Assembly: GCA_030374805.1 (NCBI GenBank)
Contig: JARGSG010000052.1
Span: 310,001 to 374,000, forward strand
Reading direction: 5' to 3'
Length of the DNA: 64,000 nucleotides
From: Gracilaria gracilis
Lineage: Eukaryota > Rhodophyta > Florideophyceae > Gracilariales > Gracilariaceae
Shown here: positions 1 through 13,001 of the stretch, one piece after another
Layout: every line of letters begins with the position of its first letter
Numbering within the stretch: position 1 is the stretch's first letter
Position numbers and translations under genes: made by a program
Notes under the pieces: model-generated
What the model saw: only the letters and a program-made list of their open reading frames with translations
The model's database searches: none
Told to the model about the DNA's origin: nothing

Positions 1-562
1 CCATCTCACGCGTTTGAAGGGGCGATTGACATCTACGTTTGAGGCCGAAGTCCACTCTCTACTAGTTCCGAACGTATGTGAGCCTTCAGAAGCGTCAGTT
101 CTACCACGACCACAACGACGACCACAACGACCACGACGACCACAAACACCCCGACCACCTCGATCACTACCACCATAACGAAGACCGATATCGTGACGCA
201 CACCAAGGTCAAAACCAGCACCATTTGCGCCACCACCTCCATTACCGACAAGGCCTGCATTGGTGTGACTCTCTCCGAAGATGGCCGGAGCGCCCTCTGC
301 CTGAGGGCAGGAGAATGCCTGCTTAGCCTCTGCTGCAGGCAGGTTTGCCCCGTCATTCACCGCATTGGTAGGCTCGGGATCATCCACTATCCCGAGGGTT
401 TCAGTTGCAGCTGGATCAATGACAGCATTAGAACCTCTTGCAGAGTTTGACTACAATTCAACCTCAGGAGTCAACAATGTCACACTATCTCGTGTGCTTT
501 GATGATTACGAAGACCATGATACTATCGGTCACGCCTAATTGCCTCTTGAATCAGGAGGTTT
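1..562 (+). repeat. Threonine-rich gene fragment, copy A
   Basis: This stretch is homologous to 25018-25582 over its whole length, including the flanking non-coding parts. In the plus frame through about 100-310 it reads as a run of threonines with scattered Ser/Ile/Lys, followed by a Cys-containing segment (CIGVT..DGR.ALCL). That frame, including its threonines and cysteines, is kept in both copies, so it is the likely original coding frame of a secreted or cell-wall mucin-like protein. The long valine run on the minus strand and the His/Asp-rich plus frame are by-products of the ACC/ACG repeats. The copy is cut by the window edge. It may be an exon or a pseudogene; the function is unknown. 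Confidence 0.5.
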
Positions 563-1639
563 GTGGCCCATTGACCTTCCGCGTACCTGAGTACTGGATA
601 ATGTTTCTTCAGTTTGGAGCGGAGTTCGAATACAACCATGGGGGGTTCTTCTGCAACGAGTGATAAGTAAGGTACCCATCATCAGAAATCTTTCGTACAT
701 CGTACACATGAACTCTGATGCTGCGAAGAGCAGCAAAGACAAAATCTCCAGAGATTGGACTTTTCTCATCATAAGCTTTTTCTGCAGAAGCCGCCATTTT
801 CGCATTGAATGTCTGTCGCATTCGACGTTGCGTTCCATGACCTTCTATCCCGTTCTTATTTTTGCGTTGAGATTCAATGCGGGACGGTATCCCACGAAAA
901 CGTTCCCTCGGCTCTGCAGTATCGGCGGCTACGGTGTCGGGGTGCTGTGAGTGGGACATATTTGACATTGTCCAAAAGTAATTGAAAGTGTGAGCGCGAG
1001 CTAAATAGGGGAACGCTGGTCACAGGAGCAAAGTTCGTAACAGCGGTCAATAAGCGACAGAGAACATCGGAAGATGATCAGGTCAGACATTTTCGCTTTT
1101 TTACCACTTTCGGCAGTACAGTTTTGTTTCGCAGAAAAGAGCGGGGATACGGCATAGCGATTGAAGCATTTGTCACTCTAAACACGTGTCTCTGTACAAA
1201 ACCTGTGAGAAACGCCTCGGATCCTCCCAACCGTGCTTTCGAATCTTCCATTTAAGCGATAAGTACTGAAAACTTTCTTTCTGACCTCCAACCATCCCCT
1301 TCATCACCCAAACGATAGTCCAACGGCGAAACCACACGGTTACAAGGTACGCAGAAATTCATGCGTCGAAGAAACCGCATACTTTCCAGAGCGCTGGCAG
1401 GTATGTCCGACTGCCTTTAGCCAGAAAACTATCCTTCCCACCCATCATCATATCACAGCTTCTCTGCACCTTGTAATCCAAATTTTGTTCAGCTCATGTA
1501 CCGGAAAAGTATCAGTAGCAGAGACAGCGGCAACTCGCAAACTCCATTGCTCGAACTGGCTATGAAACGATGGCTGCATGGCCCACCAAACCGAATGCAT
1601 CAAAAGGTGTACTGTAGCCTTCAGGCCAGAGCGGAATCA
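563..1639. other. No recognisable gene
   Basis: Short open frames occur on both strands (for example 609-968 minus) but none has a recognisable motif or a partner elsewhere in the window. I see no element ends here. Confidence 0.4.
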
Positions 1640-3770
1640 AACAATAAGGTAGTACCTGCAGATGAACACTACGTGGAGGCAGTGCAGGGCTTCCTTCGAA
1701 TGAGCAAGAGGTCAATTACGAAGACATTTGGAGTGCTTTTGATAGCGAATCACAAGAAGAAGAGCTCCAGCTCCTCGAGAATGCCGTTCACCCCAACACG
1801 TCGGAAGCGAAGCGACTCTTGGAGGTGTTATGCATCGCTGAACTTAGTGGAATGTCCCAAAATCCAACTTGCAGGTAGCGTCTTCAAAGTGCAGCTACAA
1901 AAATCTCAGGAGGTATGCTGTGAAGCAATTCGGAGCAGTCAAGATGTATGGGATAATTTGCCCCAATGAAAATGCACCCATTCTAACATGAGGTCCATCC
2001 GAGTCAGCGATCCATTGTCCGACTTCAAATTGCTCTTAGCATGTCAGAGAAGGATGCAGGTTTTGATACAGTCTTGTAGCCCAACAGCTTAAAGCCCTCT
2101 GTAAGGAACTTAATCATTTCATCATCTGGTTGATGGGTGTGTTAAAGCCCCCAGCTCTGTTAAACACGGCCATTCAGCAGTACTGGAAGACTTTTACGAG
2201 GGGTCATACTTCCTTCGTTGGCATGGGCAGAAAACGCTAGACTGGAAAGCAGACTTATCGTTAGTAGTTTTCCTCAACTTTTCTCCGGACGGCTTGGAAA
2301 TAGTGGGTTGCCGAACAAGAACACAGTCTGCTTGGCCCCTCTTCTTTTTTATCCTCAACCTTCCTCCTCATCAAGGTTTCAAATCGTGTAAAACTCTTTT
2401 GTCAGGCTTCACACCTGGTTCGCACGACCCCAAGAAATTCTACTTATTTCCGAAGCCGATAGTAGATGACATTCTTATCATTCAGAAAGGTATAACCGTT
2501 CTCTGCGCAAACGGTGTTACTAGATTTTTGTTTTTTTACGTCATGTTTGTCACTGCGGACTAGCCAGCGGCGAGTAAGATACACGGATTCAAGGGTCATA
2601 ATGCAATGAAGGCATGTCGAAAATGTCACAAGGAGGCAAAGAAGCAGCCGGAATTGGGTAACAGATTGTTGATGGTACCGGAGGTGGGAAGCTTTGAATG
2701 TGCACGGCGTCGGAGAGAAGTATTATCGGACCAAGGGAGTGACCTCATTGTCAAGGAATGCTTCAAGCCAAAAACAGAAGCAGACATGGTTTGGACTTGG
2801 AATCTTCTTGACCGAGGATTGGAGGGCGGGAATCGCACAGCGGTGAAAGAGTTACGGGAGTAGAGAGAGGTGCGAAGCGGAGATCTTACATTTCCAAGTT
2901 GTTCTACGAAATCTTGCGAGGGTCACCATATGAAGCGATGCATCAGTGGCTCTTGGGGTGAGTCAAACATCTCAATTCACTCTCTGCATTGGCGTCCATC
3001 CGGGATGTGCTTCCCGGAAACCGCAGTACGTTCTACCTGATGTGACGATTGAGAGAAAGAATCGTTCTCTGGAAAACAGATGTCGTGGGATACCCTCAGA
3101 GTGGGGAAGGCCACCGGAACCGTTTTCACACCTGTCATCGTATAAGGCGCAAAAGTTTAAGTCCTTGGTCATGTTCTAAGGTCCAGTGCTGTATAGTGCG
3201 GATGATGTGCATCCAAAACTCTCGAAATTATGGGCACTCACATCTGATATAACGATTATTCTCTTCAGTATAGCTCCTGAAAGGTCGGAGATTGTTGAGC
3301 TTCAACAATGTTTGCAACAGATGTACGTGTTGTTCTCGGAAAGGTACTTCTCGGAACCTTCAAGCGCATTTTGTTTCACACCAACAACGCATGCAATACT
3401 TCACTTTCACACAATATTGTCCGACTGTGGCCCACTTCTCAGTGTATCCCAGTTTATTATAGAAATAGTGAATGGAGCGGTTGCCGAAATGGTTAAATCA
3501 AGAGTTCTACCGGAAGCGAACTTATATCATAAAACGAGCAAAATATTTGCCCTAAGGCTCTTGAATATGGGCTTGAAAATTTCAAAGGGCAAAGTATCAA
3601 GTGAGGTCAGTATCCGGCTTGATAAGACAGGAGAAGAGTGCAGTGAGGAAGCGGAATTCGAAAATGCAGATGATATTTATGGTTCTGATGTGCAACATGT
3701 CGGGATGCCCTTGCATGTAGGGGGGGTGATATCACAGTCCGTGCAACAGGAAGGCGAGCCAAAGCCTTGA
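1640..3770 (+). pseudogene. CACTA (EnSpm) tnp2 transposase remnant
   Basis: Several consecutive plus-strand frames carry the order of motifs typical of Tnp2 transposases. The frame near 2330-2490 reads WP-FFFILNLPP, then GFTPGSHDPKKFYLFPKP and VDDILI, matching the family pattern of LNLPP, a GxxPGPxxP-like stretch and the following VDEL. Near 2575-2640 comes GFKGHNAMKACRKCH, the Cys-containing segment. The 3186-3770 frame has HAILHF-x5-CGPLLSVSQFIIE and then SRVLPEANL, like the GP...ER..G..K region further on. Frames switch repeatedly, so the gene is decayed. I did not find convincing CACTA inverted ends. The leading 1640-1970 part is assigned by position only. Confidence 0.6.
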
Positions 3771-5046
3771 GCTATGCAACTGGGAAACTTGCAATTACAG
3801 CTTTCGACATTTCTATTGAACCCCTTTCTACGTTCAAGAACGCAGAAGTTTCTGGGGAGCAGCAGAAGTGCGGTTTCGAGAAGCTGGCCCAGGGTCGGAG
3901 GGGAAAAAGAAATAGGGCATTCAAGGCAAGACAACGTTGTTGAATAGCAGCACATTTCAAATCCTCCGATAGTGCCCTGTCAGGATTAACAGGAGAACTT
4001 TTTGTGGTATACTATGGGTGTTTCAATGAGGTATGGGAATTCGTGGTCCAGTACCGCCACCCAGGGGACCAAATTATGTACTGCAAAACCATGAGAGTTA
4101 TCCGCGTTGACTGGCAGTATGGAATGGCGGTTAATTAAATCACCGGAATTGCTTCCGTTCACCTTCAGAAGGGCCCTCGGCGTGGCTCAATAAGTGACAA
4201 ACGAAGAACCGCTGAAACTATCAGCTGCGTCAAAAAGGCGATTGGTTTCTTTGACCACAACAATTGTAGGCACTTTTAAGACCCTTTCCGTGGGGATCTA
4301 ATGCCACACAAAGGCATCGAGTTGGGAGGTTGCATATGACATGAAGAAACTTATTGAATTCGTGCTGAACGAATAGGATACATTAGGAGGAGCAAAGTGG
4401 TGGAGCTCCGCGACGGAATGGATAGTATGCGAGCGTTGCCGCGTGCGAAACAATGTCATATGAGATTACTGAGAGGAGCCACTTGGCTCGTTTCGGTGTC
4501 GCAGAAAGCAAAGAAAGCACCAATCAACAAGAGGCGGATTTACTAATTCTGTGTTGTCGGACATGTATCATACGGACATCTTCCTTCGCCAAGTACCAAT
4601 AATTGGCAGTACGTTATTGGCGTTACAAAATTTGAATCATCCACCCTGATTGGTTGTTACATAGTATCGAAAGCGCATCCAGAAACCATCTTGAGAGCAT
4701 CTGCGCATGTCCCAAAACGGTCTTCCAAGCGCCCGTGACAGGATATCCGTAAAACACCCGTGATAATTCCACAGGATATCTTGGGATGCCATGTCGTGCG
4801 ATGTGTAGGATATCCACCGAACATTTCATTGCACATCTAAAGCATGTTACGCGGACATCCAGGGGATAGACTCGGAATATATTAAGTGCACTTCATCAGG
4901 AAATCGGTATGAGATCTACAGCGCATCTTTTGCACGTCCAAAAATGCCCTTCTTTAAACATATAATACAGATATCTACAGAACATCCATGGGATATCAGG
5001 TTGTCTCACTGGGATACACAAGCGCCACCTTCATTTTCACCAGCCC
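3771..5046. other. Non-coding; loose GGATATC repeats
   Basis: No gene is recognised. Between about 4730 and 5010 the phrase (a)ggatatc recurs at four places, each near acatcc or acaccc, suggesting a degraded tandem repeat. Confidence 0.3.
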
Positions 5047-5078
5047 CATATAAAAACCCAAGCATATAAAAACCCAAG
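5047..5078 (+). repeat. 16-bp TATA-like tandem repeat, two copies
   Basis: The unit catataaaaacccaag is present twice back to back without mismatch (5047-5062 and 5063-5078). Each copy contains TATAAAA and sits about 230 bases upstream of the open frame starting at 5308, so it could be a doubled core promoter. This is inference. Confidence 0.5.
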
Positions 5079-5307
5079 GCCGGCTCCGCTGACCCTTCGT
5101 GGTCAAGACTGGACGTTGACATGCCTTTTTCTCAAGAATGATATCAAGTTCAAAGTTAATCGTGATCGGTATTCACACAAGAACAAACTCGCATGGAGGG
5201 CCTGAGAGTAGATCTTCTTCGCAAGGATTGAAGGCCCGTCACCAAGGTTTTCCGAGTTTTCGATACCTAGATCGACGCATAGAAGGCGTTTGTTTCAGAT
5301 CACGCCC

Positions 5308-5859
5308 ATGGATGCCGCCGTGCAACTCGGCTTTTCAGATGGGAAAGGCTTCACATCAAGAGGATCTCTAGAGTTACTCGATCTAGATGCCCATGGCAAT
5401 TCGTACCAGTTTCCGGAGGGAACATTTTGGGACGATATGCTTGCGATAAAAAAAACCCATTGGAAAGCATGCAGGGCAGACGATCGAAAGCTGAATGGGA
5501 AGTGGCGGTCGTTCGAGAATCCAAGTAGAAATTTCACTCGACTCAACAAGTCAGCCACCGTGAATGCTTTGCCATATCAGAAACTCTACTCTACACGGTA
5601 AATGTCTGAGACCGCGAGCAATCTAAAATTTGATAGACCGCAGTGCCCTGATCCATGTCGCAGCGAGCGATGCGGAACCGAATGGGTGCAAGAAGACGAA
5701 TCGAATGTGAATAATGATGGCATTTTGTCAACGCCTCCAAATTATGGAGACGCTGAACCCACGCAGGCCGTCAATTCTGAGCTCGCATATCTTTTACACT
5801 CGATTGCCTCTCAGACTGATGAAGAGGTTGCTCAGCAGCTTTGTCAGGGTCCCTCGTAA
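5308..5859 (+). pseudogene. Unrecognised gene with one in-frame stop
   Basis: From ATG 5308 the frame runs 97 codons to TAA at 5599-5601, then restarts at once with ATG 5602 in the same frame and continues to a stop at 5857-5859. The simplest reading is one protein of about 183 residues with a single nonsense codon, or a gene whose second half begins at the next ATG. The first half contains GSLELLDLDAHGNSYQFPEG and is mixed charged; the second half has four Cys/Pro-rich positions (RPQCPDPCRSERCG) and an acidic, Gln-rich end. No family is recognised. A doubled TATA-like repeat lies upstream. Confidence 0.35.
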
Positions 5860-7099
5860 GCGATTTATCGTCAATTACGGCAGATATCCAGTTTTTGCAC
5901 GGTATTCTCCTGGAAACTTTCAGAAAAAATCGAGGTCTCGGTGGTGGACGGGAAGACAGTCATAGTGAAGTTGAAGTTGCAGTTTGCCCTGATTTCTGAA
6001 AGCAGCGACGACAGCGCCAGTCAGAGAGACTGCAAAGCTACTAGCAGTGAGCGCAGTAGCCAGGCTTCCTCTCGAAGGCCGTTTCAAGAATATTTCCAAC
6101 TTTTTATAGAAGGTCGGTTATAAGATGGGGAAAATCACCTATTCTTCAACATATGTCGTAGGCTGAAATTTATGTGCAGCAATAAACTGAAGGAGGCTGT
6201 ACAGCAGAAGAGGGTGATAAAGAGAAAGTCGGGTTGCCTCTTATTGGCTCTGAGACGCACCGCCTCTGGTGGTAGTGTGGAAAGGGACGTGACTGAAGAT
6301 TGGCATTGCCACCGATGAAGACGCATCTTACGTTTAAAATAATGTATAGGACCGTAAGTCTTAACCACTGTATCTGTAAAGGAGAGGGGCCTAGCACAGA
6401 GCTGGGCAGACATTAGGGGAATTTATGTGTCAACATTGCTCAACACCTCTTTACCAATCGCAAGAAAAAGGCTTAGCGGCGCCTTCTCTACAAAATTTCT
6501 AGGTCACCGAGTTGAGAGGAATATGAAAGCCACCTCACAACAAACGATTCTATCTACTAGATAGATGGATAGGACTCTATTTAGTGTACAGGCTACAGGT
6601 CTTTGTAGTCGTTCTACAGGCGTTTGAGTTGATTCGGCAACAGCGTACAAGAAACCTTCGTCAACTCTATGTCGTTACGCTCACTGTCCTGGAGTCACTG
6701 CCCTTTTGACGACCGGAAGGCAAGCGCGTTCAAATGGAAAAGGGCTGGCAACACATTGGCGCCCATGTCCAGGCGCCAAGATGGTGATGGCGGTGTCCAC
6801 ACGAAGCGCAATGGTTCTACAAAGGGAGTGCACAATAGGGTACAGCGACAATTGTTTCTTGTCAAGCCGAACGTTTGAAGAACATCTACGAGAGCATTCT
6901 CGGTCTAGAATTCTTGACAGGGCCGGAAAAATGTGTGATGACGTGCGACCGAAACAAGGAGCCATCTTTCAACAGGTTCCATCCCGACTCTCTGGCAAAT
7001 CTGCCAGCCGCGCACGAACCCATATCTACCAGACCCTCAGTAGTACCCGCACAATGGCACGCACGGAGCACATGATAGCCCAGTTCGACATACGTAAGC
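5860..7099. other. No recognisable gene
   Basis: Contains short open frames only, for example 5941-6123 plus with a Ser-rich middle and 6706-7158 plus. I recognise no domain. No repeat structure was noticed. Confidence 0.35.
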
Positions 7100-8460
7100 A
7101 ACTGTCGCTGAGCTCTGGATTAGTGCAGGTGACCAGCCCAAGCTTTGACGGCTCTTGAGGAACACAGCGGGCCTGTCACTGCAGGGCATCAATGTAGAAC
7201 AGAATCCTTCTCTGGGCGATTCGCTCCACATCGGCGGGCACCGACACGCTCCCGCTACCGATGGAATTGACCTAGCGCCTTTACTAAGGGCGCATAGTGG
7301 ACACTGACACGAGCGGGTTGGGCAGCCACTGCTACAACTGCATCCAAGGGTGTGCGATCTGTCTTGCCTACCAAGGAACCTTTTGCACGCTCTTCGCCAT
7401 CGGCCCTGGGTTGCGACGGCCGGTTCCCAGCAGCCGCTGCACGGTGCAACTTTGACAGGCTTTTGTTTCATGGGTGCGCAGGCAAATGGACCGGCCGTTA
7501 AGAGTTGCTACGCTGGTGTGGAGGGATCGCAATGACGCCATGACGTACGCAACGGAAATAATATCGCACACATGCACCAGCTTGTTCGGCACCCTGACAC
7601 AAGAGCTAACGACAGAGCGCGGCTGCGTGACGCCCACGACACTGCAGAAGCCGCAGAATGCATGTTGGCCGGGCGCGTGCGCTTGGCGGACGCTTCGGCG
7701 GAGCCAGCAGCGGCGGCGGAGCATGGCGAAGTATTACAGGCGGCACAGGTGACGTAATGTGCGCGGTATGGTGGCGGTGCCTGACTGAGCGTGGTGCACA
7801 GCAATGCGGCGCCTTCGGGCAGTAAAAGACGCGCTAAGTGACGAATTGGTTCAGGTGGCGATAAACGGGGTACAGCGCGCCGCTGGAATGACTGTAGACT
7901 TTCATCTACAGAATGAGCGATTAGTTAGCGTCGCAATTCACATGCGAATGGCGACGCGGGTGGCGTGCCTCTACGGTACGCACGCCAGGGTATGAGCCGT
8001 CCCTAAGACGCAGCACCGCCTCCAGAGGCCCCACGGCGGCAATGGCGAGGCACTGCAGTGCGGCCGCGCGCGAAGGCGAGACGAAGAAAGCAGATACGCG
8101 TATCAGCTCGAGTGGCACGCAGTGGCGCAGAAATACATAACGCCCAAAGCGCAGGGAGGGTGGCAGCGCGCGTGACACGGCGCCGTAAGAGCGTGTTGCG
8201 AACGTTCTTTCTTCTCGCCAGTCGCAGAGAACGCGGGGCACGGGCTATTTGCCCTGCTTCACGGCGAAGCACGTCAAGGGCTCTGGCGCCACCGCGCCGG
8301 CTGGCACAAGCATATACGCCGGGCTGATCTCCAGGTACGCATCCTCTCCGACGTCATTATCGTCACCGTCTTGCAAGTCATCCTGGCGCGCATCAGGGTC
8401 AGTGAACGGCAGCTGCAAGGCAGCGGCGCGCCAGTGAAAGCTATGAATCCACTAATCGAG
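7100..8460. other. GC-rich island with broken coding-like frames
   Basis: This stretch is visibly richer in G and C than its surroundings, like the pseudogene block at 23.4-24.9 kb. Frames such as 7572-7757 plus (Ala-rich, helical-looking) and 7804-7995 plus (VQVAINGVQRAAGMTVDFH...) look like remnants of coding sequence, but I could not assign a family and no frame is long. It is probably one or two dead host genes. Confidence 0.3.
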
Positions 8461-8838
8461 GAGAGCCGTACAGCTACTACGTGTGTAAGGACCTACCGAC
8501 GGGACGGTATTCGGCCTAATTTGATCCTTAACGCCAAGCGCTGTCTACACGCACCACATCCACGCGCAACGCGTCAGCAACACATTGTTGCTTGTGGCTC
8601 CAGCAGCTGAGGTTATGAAAAGCACGCGCACGCCCGAATTCATCCCACTTTTACTGTATCGTAGCACCCGCTTAGCCTGCATATTGTGCCACGAAGCTGC
8701 CCCACCATCACCGATCATCCCCACTTCCGTCACTTTGCACAACGCATAACTCATCTTGTATCACAATTTCACAAAGTACTTGTCACTATGCTGTTTCTCT
8801 GTCGTTCACGACTACCATCTTACTAATCTTGGCTTACA

Positions 8839-9315
8839 GTGCAGTGGCCTTTAATTATTCCGCCCCACCCTCTCACCCTCTCATTTCTGTGGAGGTACGA
8901 TGGCAGTGAAAAACAGGTTTTGGAAGCGCACTCTCTCATTGCTCCGAAAAGTGTGCGATCGTTCAAGCCCAGTCAATTTAACCCATTCTGCAGTGCAGAA
9001 TCTGCACATCTTACATGGAATGGCGTTCTTTCTGAAATGATCGCCTCTCCTGTGGAATTTGAAGCTGGCATTCGTTACGTGGCGCACGTACAAAAGACGC
9101 AACTGGCCAGTTTAGCACCATCCATCGATTTGAATATTGACTCGCAGTCTCCGGAAGACATATCGGAGATACAACGTTCTTCCATGTTGCACATAATGGT
9201 ACTTTGCGCATGCATGTATGACAGGAAACCAAAATTGAAAGGAAGAATTTTAGAGCAGTTGACATCGGCTGCAACTGGACCAGCACTTGTCTCGAATATA
9301 GGGCGTGTGCTATAA
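8839..9315 (+). CDS. Hypothetical open frame, 158 codons
   Basis: The frame is open from 8839 to the stop ending at 9315. The first ATG in frame is at about 9037, so either the 5' part belongs to a spliced or decayed gene, or the true product is about 90 residues. The sequence is ordinary mixed globular (PSIDLNIDSQSPEDISEIQR). No motif is recognised and neighbours give no hint. It could be a chance frame. Confidence 0.25.
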   Translation: MQWPLIIPPHPLTLSFLWRYDGSEKQVLEAHSLIAPKSVRSFKPSQFNPFCSAESAHLTWNGVLSEMIASPVEFEAGIRYVAHVQKTQLASLAPSIDLNIDSQSPEDISEIQRSSMLHIMVLCACMYDRKPKLKGRILEQLTSAATGPALVSNIGRVL

Positions 9316-9575
9316 GAAGACGTACGAATTTTTAGATTTAAGTTGGTATGGACTCGAGGAATACATTGTCCTGAAGAAGCGCATGTGAGAGTATATTTTG
9401 TGTCGATCCACTTTAAAAACTCCTTATGGCAAAAAAGCGGAAACGTAGAAACAGGCTAAACACTCATTTTGGACCGTTTCAGGTCCGGAAACCTTTTCTG
9501 TAGAGAACATAATTCTCTCATGAACACTGTTTACAGATTTGAAATTGGTTAAGTAGATATCGAGATACGATAAAA

Positions 9576-11575
9576 CTACGATAAGCTCTGATCAGTCCAA
9601 TCTGACCCATTTGCGAAGAACGAAGCATGCAAGTTATTATCATTCGGATAAAACCGTTCCAAAACGTTCTTCACTAAGTACCGCTGTCGATTTCCTTCTT
9701 GAGCTGAAGTGGCCTCAGCCAAGCACGGCACAGAGCACATGAAATCTAACAAACGAGATAGAGTTGCTTCCGAGGCAACAGAATCAGCAGTACTACTTCT
9801 CTTTAGTAGCTTAAAGCGCTCCCTCTTAGAACTGTTTAAGAATCTTTGTTCAGAAACAAATCCAGGGTCATTCGATGCAAAGCAAAACACATGATATCGC
9901 GTAATCTTCAAGACAGCAGGGATAGTAGAGTAAGAACTAAAGAACGACTTCCAGTCCTACCACTCTACATCATTACCGCCGATAACTCTGTTGCTTTCTG
10001 AACTTGTTTCAATTTTGTGCATCATGTCGCGTGGGACAACAACGTCTCGTTCTTTCAACCTGCTCTTGACAAGCCCAAACGCTCCGTCACAAACATTCTT
10101 TGTGTGTCCTGCCACAAGAAAATGGAATGCAATTCTATCTTCAAAGCCCATTATCACGCGCCATGCAAGATAGAACAGGATATATCTGTTTTTGTTTTGA
10201 CAGCTGCAGTTGTCCGCGTGAAGATCGACCTCCTTACATGAAGGTCTCTCTCTTAAACTGACCAGTTGTGTAGTGTAGCATAGAACCAACTACATTTTCT
10301 GTCTTGTTACCAGGCCAATGGCCTTCTGGTAAACCGAAAACATTCGTTATTTCTATATTACTGTCATAACATCCGAAAGTATCGAACTGAAGCCCTGTCA
10401 CAAAATGGAGCTGTCCTGGCTTTCGGAGCAAACGTGGGAGCAGTACCTTTTGTGCGAAATCAAATCCTATGTGCACAAACTCAGAGTGCGATTGGAGTTT
10501 GCGACGCAGTTCCTTGTAGTAATTGAATTCGTGAAGTGCTTCAGATCTGTGCCTTTCTCTCGCCTGCAAAAGTATTTCCTTTGTCTCACTGTCTTGCATC
10601 GTAATTGCCTCGTTCAGGAGCGTCGTGCAGGTATCACAAAAGTCGCTTCTAGACTTCAGAATCCTCAGTGCAGGCACATACACTCTCCATACCTTACGAA
10701 ATCCGTACGTACTAAGTGGCTTTTCCGGTCTTCGTTGCTTGCATGCTGTGGTGTGATACACAGAATCAACAATGTCACTCCACTTTCCTTTGTAATCCTC
10801 ATAAACCAAATGGGTCGTCATCGTGTTCGGTAAGAGCATCACTAGGGTCTCGTGTGTAGATTTTAGACCCGTGGGACAAGCCATTGCGTGAGCGTCACTG
10901 AACCACTGTAAAAATAATAGGACTACCATCGACTGCACCGACAAACAGCCTTCTCGACGTGTGTTTTCCAGAGTACTGTGAGCTGCAAAAGATGTGCTGT
11001 TTGATACTCTACTTGCGTACTGTGAGACTGTTTTGGGGTGTAACTGGACAACTGCTGCGAAAGCTTTCGCACATAAACACACTCCCCGTAGAGCGTACTA
11101 TGTTGTTACTCTTCCACTGACGTTATCTTGCCTCCGATGTTTTTTCTGTACTGGGCCTCCTGCGCATCCCTTTTCCATTAGTTCATTGGGAGAATCGGGT
11201 GGAGCGCTTAGCGCCAGCAATATGCAGCGCACTGCATAAATGCGATCGGCTTCAGACAATAAAGCAAAGCTTTCGGAAAACTGTTCCCTATTTTCAAACC
11301 CACAAGGTGTTTTGCACACGCACTGAGCCATGTAAGATTGATAGTGGTGTTTTGCGTGGGTAAGCATGTCCTCCGCTGCGAGGTATTGGTCTCCTGAAAG
11401 CTCCACATCTTGTGGTGGAATGCTGGCAGATCATATCGACCTTCTTCGTCTGCGCCGTCACTGGGAGTTTGTTGGCGCTGTGTGCTGTCCGGAGTACTCG
11501 AAAGATCTAATTTTTGGAGCGCTTTGGCTTCGCAGAGTATGTATTCGGCTTGCATATCTTATGTGGAGTATGTGA
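9576..11575 (-). pseudogene. DUF7869-type transposase-like gene, decayed
   Basis: Four successive minus-strand frames line up with the DUF7869 family, found in many eukaryotes and often repeated like a transposase. In reading order: a CVCKTPCG cysteine segment followed by FSESFALLSEADR (11.1-11.4 kb); CLCAKAFAAVVQLHPKTVS (about 11.05 kb); CDTCTTLLNEA followed by a helical QARERHRSEALHEF (10.6 kb); then FDFAQKVLLPRL; and in the next frame (9957-10289) LHADNCSCQNKNRYILFYL and FLVAGHTKNVCDGAFGLVK, the most conserved block of the family. The 9576-9911 frame follows as the C-terminal part. At least three frame changes, including one near 10250, show it is dead. No inverted repeats or target duplication were found, so its status as a transposon is by family only. 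Confidence 0.72.
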
Positions 11576-13001
11576 TGTGATTTGGAAGTTGTGATTTGAA
11601 GGAATGTGGACCCGCTGGTGGCGCAAGAAAAACGATTCAGGTGTATCTCCGAAATGGTACTGATTTTAATATAGAACAGAGAACCGCCCACGCTCCGGTT
11701 GGTGGATTTGCGCACGTTCTGGACATCCAGTTATTCTGGTTTTCGTCTCAATTACAGCAGCTGAAGCTGAGCTTTCTGCACATGTGCATATCTTCTGGTA
11801 CACCAAAACTGCCACAAGGAGTTTTTAAAGTGGATCGACACACATATTCTGTAGAAGCAGATGGAGACGGTCCCGAACGAGCTCTGGCTACTATCAAGCA
11901 TGTATCTGATCTAGACAACTGCGGCGATGAGCGTAACAATGGCAGGGTCAGAATCACACCGGCATTCTTGCTCGTGATGGCCGGGCAAAGGTCAGGCTCT
12001 CGCAGCGCACACGAGTTCATGTGCCGGTTCGGCACTCGTGCTTGACAATGTTCGTATGTTTACACCGTTGGAGGAGATACACTCTCAGTCATTACATTGG
12101 TTTTATGTGTTCGGTTACTCGATGATCTTGAAACTGCACCCAGGGCAAGAGTTCAGCAAATGCTGGATATTGACCAACAGTGTCTCACTGTCGTGGTTAG
12201 TTCGCCGGGTACCGGGAAGGTTTCGAAGTCCAAAGCGCGGCAAACAGGCGAATGCGTTGGCAATGAAATTCGGGGAAAAACAGTGTGGTTAGATGGTCGT
12301 AAGGTAGATGGATTCCGAGAAGAGGGGTGTCGTCGTGTCAGGGCTTGGCAAAAGTTGTTGAAACGGATCTTCATCCCTAAATTTGAGACTGAGCAGATTG
12401 CGAGTGACATTAATCCCTCAAGTCTGAATCAATCCGCCCAACTCAACGGGAAGGAAGGGCCATCTATACCTTAAGAAGGCCAAGCAAACGTAGCTGTTTA
12501 GCACTGGAAATTGTTTATCGTTTCGAAGACCGACAAACCAGCAGCCTATGTGAGCTTGAACTTTTCATGGGCTATGTACATAAACTTAAAGACTCGCTTC
12601 TGTTAGCCCAGTGCCCGGGACAGACAATGTGTCGTCGCCGAATGGTCACATTGAGTGAAAGCATTTATTTACGGAAGTACGCCGAACGAAGTTGCGTAGT
12701 ACGCCATGTACCAAAAGGTAGGGGTAGCCAAACAGGCTGGAGTTCACTTTCATAACATCACCTTGTGACTAAATAGCTTTCTCTGGCAACTTCTGAAAAA
12801 CAATCTCAAATTCGAATGAAGAGAATGGGTGAGTTGAATCACTGTCATGGTAGATACAACGATACCTAAAAAGGCATACCTTTCAAAGATTTTATCTGAA
12901 GAATGAAAAGACTCTTTCCGATCATTGACCACAATAATCCACAGGGACTAATAATCGAAAAACTGTTGTGATCCGCATGCACCTTCCTCCTGTAGTTTAC
13001 C
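11576..13001. other. Unassigned open frames
   Basis: Two overlapping plus frames, 11596-12045 (149 codons) and 12097-12474 (125 codons), may be remnants of one gene; the second contains VVVSSPGTGKVSKSK, which resembles a phosphate-binding loop only superficially. A short minus frame lies near 12.8 kb. I recognise no family and see no element ends. Confidence 0.3.

Noticed and set aside
33-356. Minus-strand frame with a long valine run, and a His-rich plus frame over the same bases
   Set aside because: Both are by-products of ACC/ACG repeats; the Thr-rich plus frame is the one kept in both copies of the duplication.
12097-12474. P-loop NTPase suggested by SSPGTGKVSKSK
   Set aside because: An isolated motif with no Walker B or flanking fold, and not preceded by the usual hydrophobic strand; likely chance.
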